DNA from: Bryobacterales bacterium KBS 96
GTDB lineage: Bacteria > Acidobacteriota > Terriglobia > Bryobacterales > Bryobacteraceae
DNA: 64,000 bases
Direction of reading: 5' to 3'
Assembly (NCBI GenBank): GCA_000381625.1
Contig: KB906767.1
Span: 903,683 to 967,682, forward strand
The position numbers and the translations under genes are program-made. Every line of letters begins with the position of its first letter. Position 1 is the stretch's first letter. Positions 8,324 to 17,466 of the stretch are shown one piece after another. The notes below the pieces were generated by a model. It had not been told where the DNA came from and made no database searches. It saw nothing but the letters and a program-made list of their open reading frames with translations.

Positions 8324-10759
8324 ATGAATCGACGCGACTGGTTCAAGAACACGATGCTTGGAGCAGCAGCTACAGTGGCGGCATCGGGAGCCGATATGGA
8401 GGCTCCCGATGCCGCCGCTGCTCAGGAGAGTCAGGGCTCCGCGGATGAGATAGATAAAGCCGGCATCTACAACCTTCTGGGCTTTGCGACAATGACCGGC
8501 GAAAGCCCGCTTACGATGTGGGCGCGCCTGCGGAACACAAAGCAGTGGCTCGCCGGCCCGCTGTCTCCGGATTCGTGGTGCGGTCAGGTATTTATCGCGG
8601 ACAACGCCGATATCTTCGCATTCCGCTTTTTGTCTCTTCCTTCCGCATGGATGAAGAATCATGCGAGCGGCAATCGCGCGGCGTTCGGCGGGCAAGAGTT
8701 TCCTAACTGGTTTTCCAAATGGCCGACGTGGTGGCGCACCGTAGGTCCGAAAGCGCCCGACGATAGCTATGCCAGGTTGATCTGGCAGATGCCCGACGCC
8801 GGCCCGCAAGTGACCTATGAATGGGCGAAGACCGGCGCAAACGAAGTGGTCTGCCGGATCACCAATTCAGATGCCTCGGACACGCTCCTGCAAGGGTATG
8901 TGCCTTGGGACAGTCACCCGCCTGATTTCTCAGTACTCTATTCGGAGTCCAAGGATCGGAATTTTCTGCGCGGCCGGTCCTGGATTCCCGGAACTCGCGA
9001 CGCCATGCGCTGGGTGCTGGCTCTGAGCGAACCTGTGCACGAAACGGCGGGAACGGGAACGACGAAATGGAATGGCTACATTCCGCAGGTGAAAACCCTC
9101 TATCTGTGCGGGAAGCAGGGACAAACATACGAGCTGTTGGAGCAGCAAACGAGCAAGCAACTCGACAAGGACAAGATCGACCAATTGCTGGACGACAACC
9201 GGCGCAGGTACGAAGCGGAGCGGCCGGTGGGAAGTGGATGGCTTGCCGATGTTCCGGCGGCTATCAACGACCAGTTGCAATGGAGCGAAGTCTACACCCC
9301 TGAAAGAAAGCACGCGTACATTACGGTAAGCCGCGCTTGGGCGCGCTCGAACAATTCCGCTCCGGATTTTCTCTGGGACAGCTTTCTCAGCGCGCTGCTA
9401 GTTTGCCAGGAGGACGAACGCAAATCGTTCGCACTGGTTCGGGACATCACAAACTGGCAAAACGAACAAGGGATGTTCACGCAGTACGGACAATGGCCTA
9501 CACATCCAGAGGGGGAGATTTTCCCTGTCGCGTGGGGCCACACGCAATATCCAATTGGATCGCTTGCAGTCGCCAAGATTTACATGCGGCGGCCGAACCG
9601 CGAGTTTCTGGCTGAGATTTATCCCCGATTATTGAAGGCGCACCGGTGGTGGTTTTCGGATCGCGGCGATGGGCAACCCTGGCGAGACGGTAATCGCAAT
9701 GGCCTGCTTGAACTCGGCTCGAATTATCCCGATGAGATTCCTTATGCGGACCGGCAACAAGTTGCATACTTCGAATCTCACGATGACAGCCCGCAGTGGT
9801 GGCACGTCGCCAAATACAACGAAAAAACGCAAACCTGCGAGTTGGATACCGTGGAGCGCAATTGCTTGTATGCGATGGACGCCTGGGTGCTGTCGTGGAT
9901 GGCTCGTGAATTGGGAAAGCCGCGGGAAGCGGCGGAACTGGATCGCGAACATACCGCGATGGCGGAGCGGATTAATCGGCTATTGTGGAATCCTGCGCAC
10001 GATTGCTATTTCAACCGGCGATGGACTCCCCAAAATGAATCCTGGTTTAACCCGCAGATGGCTCCGGACGTTTTCTTTTCGCTGCTGGGCAAAGTAGCTA
10101 CGCCGGATCGATACGGAGCACTTCGAAAAGAATTTTACGATCCGAAAAAGTTCGCCGGCGAATGGATTCTCCCGACGATCAGCCGCGACGACCCGATGTA
10201 CCCGAGGCAGGATTATTGGCGAGGAAAGGTATGGGGTCCCATCAACTGGCTTGTCTATCAGGGATTCAAACTGCACGATTGGGACCATGAAGCGCGGCTG
10301 CTCGCGGAATCAAGCGCAAAGATGTTTTTGAAGCCGTGGCGGGAAAAAGGTGAATGCCACGAGAATTTCCTGTCGACGACTGGAGAAGGATCGAGCGATC
10401 CGCACTACACCTGGGGAGCGTTGATGGTCCTGATTGCAGTTGAAGAACTGATCGATGCGAATCCCTGGCATGGATTGCGGTTCGGCAATCTCGAACCGGT
10501 GCAGGAAGCGTCAATCAAGCGTTATCCGGTGCAAGGCAGTCTGCACGACGTCCATTTATCGAGCGAAGGCATCGAAGTGCAAAGAGAGGGAAAGCTGCTG
10601 TTCCACACAGACATGGCTGTGGAGATCCGGCATGTGCGAGTGCAGAACGGCGCGGTGAAATGCGAGGTCCGGTCGAAGCAAGCCGGTAAAATTCGGATAG
10701 GAACGGGCGGCAATCAAGCATTCGAGGCAGGCGTCACGAAGCTGTCAGGCCGAGTGTGA
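8324..10759 (+). CDS. Tat-exported GH63-like glycoside hydrolase
   Basis: An 811-residue protein with a twin-arginine signal (NRRDWFKNTMLGAAATVAASG). The N-terminal half is a beta-rich region. The C-terminal half is an (alpha/alpha)6-barrel like GH63/mannosylglycerate-hydrolase-type enzymes, with the motifs AYFESHDDSPQWW (around 484), CLYAMDAWVLSWMAREL, ISRDDPMYPRQDYWRGKVWGPINWLVYQGF (around 621) and GEGSSDPHYTWGALM (around 691). In GH63-type folds an acid in the DDSP-like motif and a C-terminal Glu serve catalysis. The exact glycosidic bond attacked is unknown. It lies 87 bp after the TonB receptor and 61 bp before an oxidoreductase on the same strand, so a shared transcript is likely. Folding in the cytoplasm before Tat export is implied. 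Confidence 0.78.
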   Translation: MNRRDWFKNTMLGAAATVAASGADMEAPDAAAAQESQGSADEIDKAGIYNLLGFATMTGESPLTMWARLRNTKQWLAGPLSPDSWCGQVFIADNADIFAFRFLSLPSAWMKNHASGNRAAFGGQEFPNWFSKWPTWWRTVGPKAPDDSYARLIWQMPDAGPQVTYEWAKTGANEVVCRITNSDASDTLLQGYVPWDSHPPDFSVLYSESKDRNFLRGRSWIPGTRDAMRWVLALSEPVHETAGTGTTKWNGYIPQVKTLYLCGKQGQTYELLEQQTSKQLDKDKIDQLLDDNRRRYEAERPVGSGWLADVPAAINDQLQWSEVYTPERKHAYITVSRAWARSNNSAPDFLWDSFLSALLVCQEDERKSFALVRDITNWQNEQGMFTQYGQWPTHPEGEIFPVAWGHTQYPIGSLAVAKIYMRRPNREFLAEIYPRLLKAHRWWFSDRGDGQPWRDGNRNGLLELGSNYPDEIPYADRQQVAYFESHDDSPQWWHVAKYNEKTQTCELDTVERNCLYAMDAWVLSWMARELGKPREAAELDREHTAMAERINRLLWNPAHDCYFNRRWTPQNESWFNPQMAPDVFFSLLGKVATPDRYGALRKEFYDPKKFAGEWILPTISRDDPMYPRQDYWRGKVWGPINWLVYQGFKLHDWDHEARLLAESSAKMFLKPWREKGECHENFLSTTGEGSSDPHYTWGALMVLIAVEELIDANPWHGLRFGNLEPVQEASIKRYPVQGSLHDVHLSSEGIEVQREGKLLFHTDMAVEIRHVRVQNGAVKCEVRSKQAGKIRIGTGGNQAFEAGVTKLSGRV

Positions 10760-10820
10760 CGACAGACTGAGCAGATGTCCCTCAGGCGCCGATAAGCGGA
10801 CATTTTGGGGGAGAGGGCCA

Positions 10821-12209
10821 GTGACAGGAAAAACCAATTCATCGAGCGGCGGTGTATCGCGCAGAGAAATTGCCACGGCGGCAATGGGAAGCCTTATAGT
10901 TCCTCGGCATGTCCTGGGCGGCGTCGGCTATCAGGCTCCAAGCGACACAATCCGTATTGCGGGCATCGGAGTGGGCGGAATGGGTCGCCGGTACCTGCAG
11001 GGTTGCGCGACCGAGCGAATCGAGGTTCTGTGCGACATCGACCATAGCTTCGCCGCGCCGGTATTCCGAAAATATCCTCAAGCCCGCGTCTATACCGATT
11101 TCCGGCAGATGTTCGATAAGGAAGAGAAGAATATCGACGCGGTGATTGTGGCCACTCCCGACCACAATCACGCCGTGGTGACCATGCAGGCCTTGAAGCG
11201 TGGCAAGCATGTCTACTGCGCCAAGCCATTGACGCACACAGTGCATGAAGTTCGCGCAATTGCAGCGGCCGCCAGGGAAGCCAAAGTAGCGACACAAATG
11301 AGCGTGCAGAGTTGCGCGAGCGATGATGCGTTAAGCACGACCGAGATCCTGCTGTCCGAAGTAATCGGTCCTGTACACGAAGTCCATGTCTGGACGCCGC
11401 ATCCCATCTATCCCGCCGGCCAGGTCAGGCCCACAGATGCGCCGCCAGTACCGTACGCATTCGATTGGGACATGTGGATCGGCCCCGCGCCCTATCGCTC
11501 CTACAATCCGGCTTATCATCCGTGGATCTGGCGCTGCTGGTGGGACTTCGGTTCAGGCACAGTCGGTGACATGATCTGCCATTCCATGCACGTGTTCTAC
11601 AACGCGCTGGAACTGGGCACGCCGCGCGCAATAGAAGCCTCACGAACGACCATGTACGGAGGCTACTTCCACATGGAACCGGATGGCAGCGAGCAGTTGC
11701 CTCCGAAGATTGATACTCCCGAGAGCGAGAGCTATTCGAATCTCATTACGTGGCGCTTTCCGGAACGAGGGCGGCAGCCTGAACTGCTGATGCACTGGTA
11801 CGACGGAGGGATACGCCCGCCTCGTCCCGTGGAAATGGATGTAGTCACGCCCATGCCGGTCGAAGGTTTGCTTTTTGTCGGCGAGAAAGGGAAATTGGTG
11901 GCCGGGTATTACGGCGGCAAAAACCGGCTCTTACCGGAAAAGAAATTCCGCGATTTTAAAACGCCTCCCAAGACGCTGAGGCGGACCATCGGACATTATG
12001 CCGAGTGGGTGCAAGCCTGTAAAACGGGATCGCCGACTAATGTCAATTTCGATTTCGGCAGCCACATGACAGAACTCGCGCAACTTGGCGCAATCGCGGC
12101 GCGTTGCGCCAGGCCCCTGACTTGGGATGGGGAACGGATGGCTATTACCAATGACGCTGAGGCGAATTCATGGGTGAACCCACCGTACCGCGCGGGATGG
12201 TCGCTCTAA
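10821..12209 (+). CDS. Gfo/Idh/MocA family oxidoreductase, Tat-exported
   Basis: A 462-residue protein opening with GTG 10821, with GGGGGAGAG about 6 bases upstream. The twin-arginine signal is SRREIATAAMGSLIVPRHVLG. The Rossmann fold follows (IRIAGIGVGGMGRRYLQG, about 45-62), then DAVIVATPDHNHAVVTMQALKRGKHVYCAKPLTH. The usual CEKP reads CAKP here. The C-terminal alpha/beta domain carries WWDFGSGTVGDMICHSMHVFYNALELG. Family members are NAD(P)-dependent sugar dehydrogenases, or NAD-retaining hydrolases and epimerases. Tat export suggests a tightly bound cofactor carried to the periplasm. Its stop is one base before the DUF1080 start, so the two are translationally coupled. Confidence 0.87.
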   Translation: MTGKTNSSSGGVSRREIATAAMGSLIVPRHVLGGVGYQAPSDTIRIAGIGVGGMGRRYLQGCATERIEVLCDIDHSFAAPVFRKYPQARVYTDFRQMFDKEEKNIDAVIVATPDHNHAVVTMQALKRGKHVYCAKPLTHTVHEVRAIAAAAREAKVATQMSVQSCASDDALSTTEILLSEVIGPVHEVHVWTPHPIYPAGQVRPTDAPPVPYAFDWDMWIGPAPYRSYNPAYHPWIWRCWWDFGSGTVGDMICHSMHVFYNALELGTPRAIEASRTTMYGGYFHMEPDGSEQLPPKIDTPESESYSNLITWRFPERGRQPELLMHWYDGGIRPPRPVEMDVVTPMPVEGLLFVGEKGKLVAGYYGGKNRLLPEKKFRDFKTPPKTLRRTIGHYAEWVQACKTGSPTNVNFDFGSHMTELAQLGAIAARCARPLTWDGERMAITNDAEANSWVNPPYRAGWSL

Positions 12210-12210
12210 A

Positions 12211-13029
12211 ATGCGGAAACCCGATCCGTTTTTTCGCAATCTTCTGCTTTTCTCCGTTTCCAGTTTGCTGCTGGTGTCCTGCCTTGGAGCGCGAGAAGGC
12301 CCGGTGGTGAATGACGGAACAACGCATGGGGATCCGCCCTATTTGCTTGAACCGGGATGGACGCCGCTGATCAATGGGAAGAATCTGGACGGATGGCATT
12401 TCGAGCACCCGGACCAGGGAGCCTGGACGACAAGCCCCGGCATTTTCTGGGACAGCGTGCATCAACCGCGGGAACTTATCGCGTTGCCTGGCCCTGGCAA
12501 CCGCATTGCAAACGGGCCCAAGGGCGGCATCACCAATATCGTAACCACTCGCAAGTTCGGAGACATTGAGCTCTATGTGGAGTTTTTGATTCCGGCGAAA
12601 TCCAATTCGGGCGTTTATCTACAAGGCTTGTACGAAGTGCAGGTCTATGACAGCTTTGGCGTCGAGCATCCTCAATATGTCGATTGCGGCGGAATTTACG
12701 AGCGCTGGATCGATAACAAAGGAGTAGGTGGGACCGCGCCGATGGTCAACGCGAGCCGCCGGCCGGGAGAATGGCAGTCTTTCCATATCTGGTTTCAGGC
12801 GCCAAAGTTTGACGCGGCGGGAAAGAAGATTGCAAACGCAAACTTCATCCGCGTGCTTCACAACGGCCAACTCGTCCATGAAAATGTCGAAGCTCTGGGA
12901 CCGACCCGGTCGGGTCTTGGGATTCCCGAAGCTGCCACCAATCCGTTGATGCTGCAAGGTGACCATGGACCGGTAGCATACCGAAACATCTATTGGCGCC
13001 CGCTTCGGCCACTAACTAAGTCACGTTAG
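12211..13029 (+). CDS. DUF1080 / 3-keto-disaccharide hydrolase domain lipoprotein
   Basis: A 272-residue protein with a lipoprotein signal (LLFSVSSLLLVSC, lipobox LVSC near residue 24). The single domain starts at GWTPLINGKNLDGWHF and includes FGDIELYVEFLIPAKSNSGVYLQG, the core of the DUF1080 (3keto-disac_hyd) concanavalin-like fold, then QVYDSFG..GGIYE and NFIRVLHNGQLVHENVE. Characterised members split 3-keto-glycosides made by an upstream dehydrogenase. It starts one base after the stop of the Gfo/Idh/MocA gene. The next gene, convergent and 16 bp away, encodes a GMC sugar oxidoreductase, which strengthens the functional link. Probably anchored in the periplasm. Confidence 0.85.
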   Translation: MRKPDPFFRNLLLFSVSSLLLVSCLGAREGPVVNDGTTHGDPPYLLEPGWTPLINGKNLDGWHFEHPDQGAWTTSPGIFWDSVHQPRELIALPGPGNRIANGPKGGITNIVTTRKFGDIELYVEFLIPAKSNSGVYLQGLYEVQVYDSFGVEHPQYVDCGGIYERWIDNKGVGGTAPMVNASRRPGEWQSFHIWFQAPKFDAAGKKIANANFIRVLHNGQLVHENVEALGPTRSGLGIPEAATNPLMLQGDHGPVAYRNIYWRPLRPLTKSR

Positions 13030-13045
13030 CTGTCCAAAGGATTCT

Positions 13046-14737
13046 TTATAGCTCGTTCTTGCGCATCGCGTCCTTCAAATAGTCGCAGGAGCGCACCGCA
13101 AGCGACATGATCGTCAACGTGGGATTCTGACAACCCGGCGAATTAAAACACGAGCCGTCCATCACAAACAAATTTCTTATGTCGTGAGTCTGCTGGAACT
13201 GATTGAGCACCGACTTTTTAGGATCGCTGCCCATGCGAGCCGTGCCTACGTCGTGATTGGCGTCGCCGGGCAGATGAAGTTCGGACTGCATCTTGATATT
13301 CTTCATCCCCGCTGCTTCCAGCATTTCGGCTGCTTGCTCACCGGCATCTTTGACCAGATTACGCTCATTATCGCCCCAGGCGATATGCATGCGGAGCACG
13401 GGAATACCGAAAGCATCGCGAACTTTCGGATCGAGCTCTACATAATTTTCAAAACGCGGGAGCGCCTCGCCGTAGCCGAGAAACCGAAAGCTCTCAATGG
13501 GCTCCTTCGCCGCTTTTTTGTAGGCTTCGCCGAATCCTGGCGCTGCCGCATGGAATCCGATGCCACTGCCGCCCTGCATGCCATAGCCGCGCAGAAATCC
13601 TTTCATTTTCGGGCTACCCAGCACATTCCGGAAGCGGACAACATAGATGCCATTCGGACGATGTGGCCCGTCGATAGAGAAATTCTTAACCGGATCGGGA
13701 ACGGTAGCTTCTGCCCCGCCCCCTTTCAAACTATCCGTATAGTAGTGCCCCAGCACGCCGCTTGAATTTGCCAAGCCATTCGGGTAGTGGCGCGTCGCCG
13801 AATTCAGCAAGATGCGTGTCGATTCTAAAGCGGCCGCGGCCAATATGACAACGCGCGCGTGAACCTCCTTGGCCTGCTTTGTCTGGCGATCGATATAGAG
13901 GATGCCAGTCGCGCGGTTAGCAGTCGGATCCATCAGCACCTTGTAGGCCATCGCGTTTGTCAGTAGTTCGCATTTGCCGGTCGTTATTGCGTCTTTCAAA
14001 GTTGTAAACGAGGAGTTGAAATACGAATGTGTGATGCATCCGCGTTCGCACGGACCACAATAGTGGCAAGCCTGACGGCCATTCAGCGGTTGCGTCAGAT
14101 TCGCTGAGCGGCCCAACGTCAACGTACGTCCGAACTTTTGTTTGGCTACGTCGCGCATGCGCCATTCGGAACACGTCATTCCCATCGGCGGAAGATATTG
14201 CCCGTCCGGCAGGAAATTATTGCCTTCACGCATTCCGGTAATGCCCACATACCGCTCAACTCTGTCGTAATACGGCGCGAGATCCTTATAGCTGATGGGC
14301 CAATCTTCGCCAAAACCGTCGTGAGAAGCGGCTTTGAAATCGAGATCGCTCAGCCGATAGCATTGCCGGCCCCAAACATTGGTCCGGCCGCCGACAACAC
14401 GCAGCCGCCCGAAGTAGCTGTAGGGCATGTTCTCGGCGGTAGTGTAAGGCTCGTCGTGATCGTTGGCGAACCATTGATAATTCCATTCCGTGCAGGCGTA
14501 GCACTGCCCTTGAATGGGGCGCGTTTGCCGGACGATCGGCGAAACGGCTTCGCGGAACTTCAGACTGCGATACGGAAGGCGGTAAACGGGGACATGTTCG
14601 GTGAAGTTGGCGTCGCGTTGAGGCCGGCCACAATCGAGCACAAGGACATGAGCGCCGCCTTCCGCAAGCATCTTTGCCGCCCAGCCGCCGGACGCGCCCG
14701 AACCAACTACAATGACGTCGTATTTGGTTTCGGCCAT
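13046..14737 (-). CDS. GMC family FAD oxidoreductase (sugar dehydrogenase large subunit)
   Basis: A 563-residue flavoprotein. The N-terminal dinucleotide-binding motif is KYDVIVVGSGASGGWAAKML with VLVLDCG. RVVGGRTNVWGRQCYR follows, and a cysteine-rich HYCGPCERGCITHSYFNSS segment around 215-235. The C-terminal GMC domain has DVGTARMGSDPKKS, then NLFVMDGSCFNSPGCQNPTLTIMSLA with the conserved N-P-T-L. This matches the large subunit of gluconate/sugar dehydrogenases and glucoside 3-dehydrogenases, which pass electrons to a cytochrome through a small Tat subunit. It has no signal of its own; export by hitch-hiking on the small subunit encoded next door is the known arrangement. An in-frame GTG at 14776 is an alternative start; MAETKYDVIVV at 14737 fits the family better. 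Confidence 0.87.
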   Translation of the reverse strand: MAETKYDVIVVGSGASGGWAAKMLAEGGAHVLVLDCGRPQRDANFTEHVPVYRLPYRSLKFREAVSPIVRQTRPIQGQCYACTEWNYQWFANDHDEPYTTAENMPYSYFGRLRVVGGRTNVWGRQCYRLSDLDFKAASHDGFGEDWPISYKDLAPYYDRVERYVGITGMREGNNFLPDGQYLPPMGMTCSEWRMRDVAKQKFGRTLTLGRSANLTQPLNGRQACHYCGPCERGCITHSYFNSSFTTLKDAITTGKCELLTNAMAYKVLMDPTANRATGILYIDRQTKQAKEVHARVVILAAAALESTRILLNSATRHYPNGLANSSGVLGHYYTDSLKGGGAEATVPDPVKNFSIDGPHRPNGIYVVRFRNVLGSPKMKGFLRGYGMQGGSGIGFHAAAPGFGEAYKKAAKEPIESFRFLGYGEALPRFENYVELDPKVRDAFGIPVLRMHIAWGDNERNLVKDAGEQAAEMLEAAGMKNIKMQSELHLPGDANHDVGTARMGSDPKKSVLNQFQQTHDIRNLFVMDGSCFNSPGCQNPTLTIMSLAVRSCDYLKDAMRKNEL

Positions 14738-14761
14738 CAATCCGATGATATATTGCTGGTC

Positions 14762-15295
14762 GTGGAAGCTATTCACGAATTGGAAGTCAGCAGGCGTGAG
14801 TGGATGCTCGTGCTTTTACAGGCCACCTCCGCTCTGGCTGTCGCCATGCCCGCGGCGGCCGCCAATGCACCTTCGCCGGCGTCGTGGACTCCACGAGTTC
14901 TCAGCGCGGAACAGAACGATACACTTGTCTCACTTGGTGAACGCATCGTGCCGGGAAGCACAGGAGCGCTGTGTAACCGGCTGATCGATTCGATGCTGGC
15001 CATCGAGTCGGAGAAAAACAAGCGAGAGCTTCTGCAGGCGCTGGCGGCGTTTGACAACCAGGCCGTGCAACTTCATCGGCAGCCATTTCGAAAACTGAGC
15101 CCTGCGCAACAGGACGAAATTCTCGATGCTACATCGCAAAATGGCGCCCAACTGCACGCCGAATTCGGAATAGTGAAAGAGTGGATGGCCGATGCCTACT
15201 GGTCATCTCGCGAAGGACTGCGTGAACTGGGCTCGACCGGCCGCCTGGCCTGGAATAATTTCCCGGAGTGTAGCAGCGATCACCCGCACAATTAG
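14762..15295 (+). CDS. Gluconate 2-dehydrogenase subunit 3-like, Tat-exported small subunit
   Basis: About 177 residues with a twin-arginine signal (SRREWMLVLLQATSALAVAMP) followed by a helical domain: LSAEQNDTLVSLGERIVPGSTGA, LLQALAAFDNQAVQ, FRKLSPAQQDEILDA, FGIVKEWMADAYWSSREGLRELG. This is the pattern of gluconate 2-dehydrogenase subunit 3, the partner that exports and stabilises GMC flavoprotein dehydrogenases. The open frame continues far upstream, but that part is antisense to the GMC gene. I chose GTG 14762 because it places the RR motif near the N-terminus; TTG 14780 is possible and ATG 14804 would lose the motif. It is divergent from the GMC gene with only 24 bp between the starts. 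Confidence 0.75.
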   Translation: MEAIHELEVSRREWMLVLLQATSALAVAMPAAAANAPSPASWTPRVLSAEQNDTLVSLGERIVPGSTGALCNRLIDSMLAIESEKNKRELLQALAAFDNQAVQLHRQPFRKLSPAQQDEILDATSQNGAQLHAEFGIVKEWMADAYWSSREGLRELGSTGRLAWNNFPECSSDHPHN

Positions 15296-15372
15296 CATCA
15301 CGTCGAAATATCGGCAGCACGGAAGACTAAGCGGGCTCGATATCGTGGAATACTAATGTCCACATCAGCGGC

Positions 15373-17304
15373 ATGCTCGCGCGGTCTTGCGCACCAGGGG
15401 GAGTTGTCCTGAGGTCTCGTTATTTACTCGGGTCCCTGGGCCTCGCCACGATCTTCGGCGTGTTATACACTTCGTGCAAGCCATCTCACGCCCTTCGATC
15501 GCCTAAGGTGATTGTGCTCGGAGTCGACGGCATGGATCCAGGTTTTGTCGAGCGGCACTGGGAGGCTCTCCCGAACCTCAGACGCCTTCGCGACCGGGGC
15601 AGCTTCAGCCGCCTCGGAACCACCACGCCCCCGCAAAGCCCCGTTGCCTGGTCTACCTTCATTACCGGGCTGGAGCCTGGAGAGCACGGCATCTTCGATT
15701 TCGTACATCGCGATCCCGCTACTCTGCAGCCGTTTTCCTCGATGGGACGAACGGAAGAAGCGCGATTCACTCTTCCGCTAGGGCCATATGTTCTGCCCTT
15801 GTCCGGTTCACGCGTAATCTCGTTCCGAAGGGGAACCGCGTTTTGGCAAACGCTTTCCACGCACGGCATTCCCGTGACCGTGATACGCATGCCGACGAAC
15901 TATCCGCCGGTCGAGGCCGGGCGCGCAGTGTCAGGTATGGGAACGCCCGATCTTCGTGGAACGCTGGGGACGTTCACCTTCTATACGGACGATCCGGAGG
16001 AGTTGTCGCGTTCGGTAGCGGGTGGCCAAATTATAAAAATAGACGTGCAGAACGGCCGGGCGCTGCTCCCGGTGGAAGGCCCCCCGAATTCATTGCGCCG
16101 CGATCATCGGCTCTCCTCGGTCAACATGGAGGTCGACGTGGACCCCACAAATCCGGTTGCCCGTCTTGCAGTCGGTGACGAGACTGCGATCCTTCGCGAG
16201 GGCGAATGGTCCGACTGGATTACCGCCGACTTCCCGCTCATCCCCCATTTAGCATCCGTACACGGCATGTTCCGAGTATTCGCTAAGCAATTTCACCCTC
16301 GCTTCGAGTTGTACGTTTCCGCTATCAATATCGATCCCGTTTCGCCCGCTCTGCCAGTCTCGACTCCACCTTCACTGAGCCGCAAAATTTCCCGCGAGGC
16401 GGGACGCTACTACACAATGGGGATACCGGAGGACACGTCTGCCCTGCGCCAGGGCGCCTTCACGCTTCCCGAGTTCTTATCTCAAACGCGCCTCGTATTC
16501 GAGGATGAACACAGGCTGCTTCGCTACACGTTGCAACACTCCGACGGCGGCTTCCTGTTCTTCTACTTCTCATCTGTCGATCAGAATTCACACATGCTGT
16601 GGGGAAAACATGAGCTGGAACTGCTCGACGTCTATCGTTCCATCGACGAGTGCGTCGGGGAGGTGATGAGGGCGGAGCCGTCAGCCGAACTCATCGTCAT
16701 GTCCGACCATGGATTTACGACGTTCGACCGCGCCGTGCATCTCAATACCTGGCTGGAGCACCGCGGCTTTCTAGCCGTGAATGGACAACAGCGTGAGGAC
16801 ATGACGTTGGACGCTGTAGACTGGTCGTCCACCGAAGCGTACGCACTCGGACTCAATGGTCTGTATCTGAATCTCACCGGACGTGAGGAGCACGGCATTG
16901 TGAAACGCGGCGAGCAGAGCGCTGCATTACTCGCGAACCTTCGCGAACAGTTGCTCGCATTCCGGGATCCGGATAACGGGCGCCAGGTGATTGAGGCGGT
17001 GTACGAGCCACACGCCTCCAAGGACAACGCGGCGATCGCGCCCGATCTGATTATTGGCTACGGCCGAGGCTACCGTGCGTCATGGCAAACCGGTCTCGGC
17101 GGCATTCCATCCCAGGAGCTTGAAGACAATACAGATGCGTGGATCGGCGATCATTGCATTAACCCGGCCGACGTCCCGGGCGTCCTGTTCACGAGCCGCG
17201 AAATACGCGAGCCCCATCCCCGGCTTCAGGATGTAACCGCCACCGTGTTGCAGTTGTTTGGCGTCCGGACGGCATCGCCCGAATCGGGACACCCGATTTT
17301 CTGA
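15373..17304 (+). CDS. Alkaline-phosphatase-superfamily lipoprotein (phosphodiesterase/phosphatase-like)
   Basis: A 643-residue protein with a lipoprotein-like N-terminus (GSLGLATIFGVLYTSCKP, Cys near residue 36). The metal-binding motifs of type I phosphodiesterase/nucleotide pyrophosphatases are present in order: VIVLGVDGMDP (first Asp), PVAWSTFITGLEPGEHGIFDF (nucleophile Ser/Thr), FSSVDQNSHMLWGKH (Asp and His), VMSDHGF (Asp-His) and AWIGDHCINPADVPGVLF (His). A two-metal phosphatase or transferase acting in the periplasm is expected; the substrate is unknown. The ATG at 15373 has no good SD, while AGGGGGAG at 15396-15403 precedes a CTG at 15409 that would start right at the signal peptide, so the true start is uncertain. 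Confidence 0.85.
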   Translation: MLARSCAPGGVVLRSRYLLGSLGLATIFGVLYTSCKPSHALRSPKVIVLGVDGMDPGFVERHWEALPNLRRLRDRGSFSRLGTTTPPQSPVAWSTFITGLEPGEHGIFDFVHRDPATLQPFSSMGRTEEARFTLPLGPYVLPLSGSRVISFRRGTAFWQTLSTHGIPVTVIRMPTNYPPVEAGRAVSGMGTPDLRGTLGTFTFYTDDPEELSRSVAGGQIIKIDVQNGRALLPVEGPPNSLRRDHRLSSVNMEVDVDPTNPVARLAVGDETAILREGEWSDWITADFPLIPHLASVHGMFRVFAKQFHPRFELYVSAINIDPVSPALPVSTPPSLSRKISREAGRYYTMGIPEDTSALRQGAFTLPEFLSQTRLVFEDEHRLLRYTLQHSDGGFLFFYFSSVDQNSHMLWGKHELELLDVYRSIDECVGEVMRAEPSAELIVMSDHGFTTFDRAVHLNTWLEHRGFLAVNGQQREDMTLDAVDWSSTEAYALGLNGLYLNLTGREEHGIVKRGEQSAALLANLREQLLAFRDPDNGRQVIEAVYEPHASKDNAAIAPDLIIGYGRGYRASWQTGLGGIPSQELEDNTDAWIGDHCINPADVPGVLFTSREIREPHPRLQDVTATVLQLFGVRTASPESGHPIF

Positions 17305-17466
17305 AGACATATCGCGAGGACGGATCGCGCGCCGAAAGCGAAGGAAGCCTTCGAAACTGAGGGGAAAACCGCAGCTCTGACGTTAACGTACAAGGGGCAA
17401 AACGAGGCTGCAACGGTCCGGATACACGACCGGACGATCTGGTAGTCTGCGAATTCGGGGTTTCTA

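Noticed and set aside
14138..14761. Upstream part of a long rightward open frame in front of the small Tat subunit
   Set aside because: It is antisense to the GMC gene and has no domain likeness; the real protein begins near 14762 at its twin-arginine signal.
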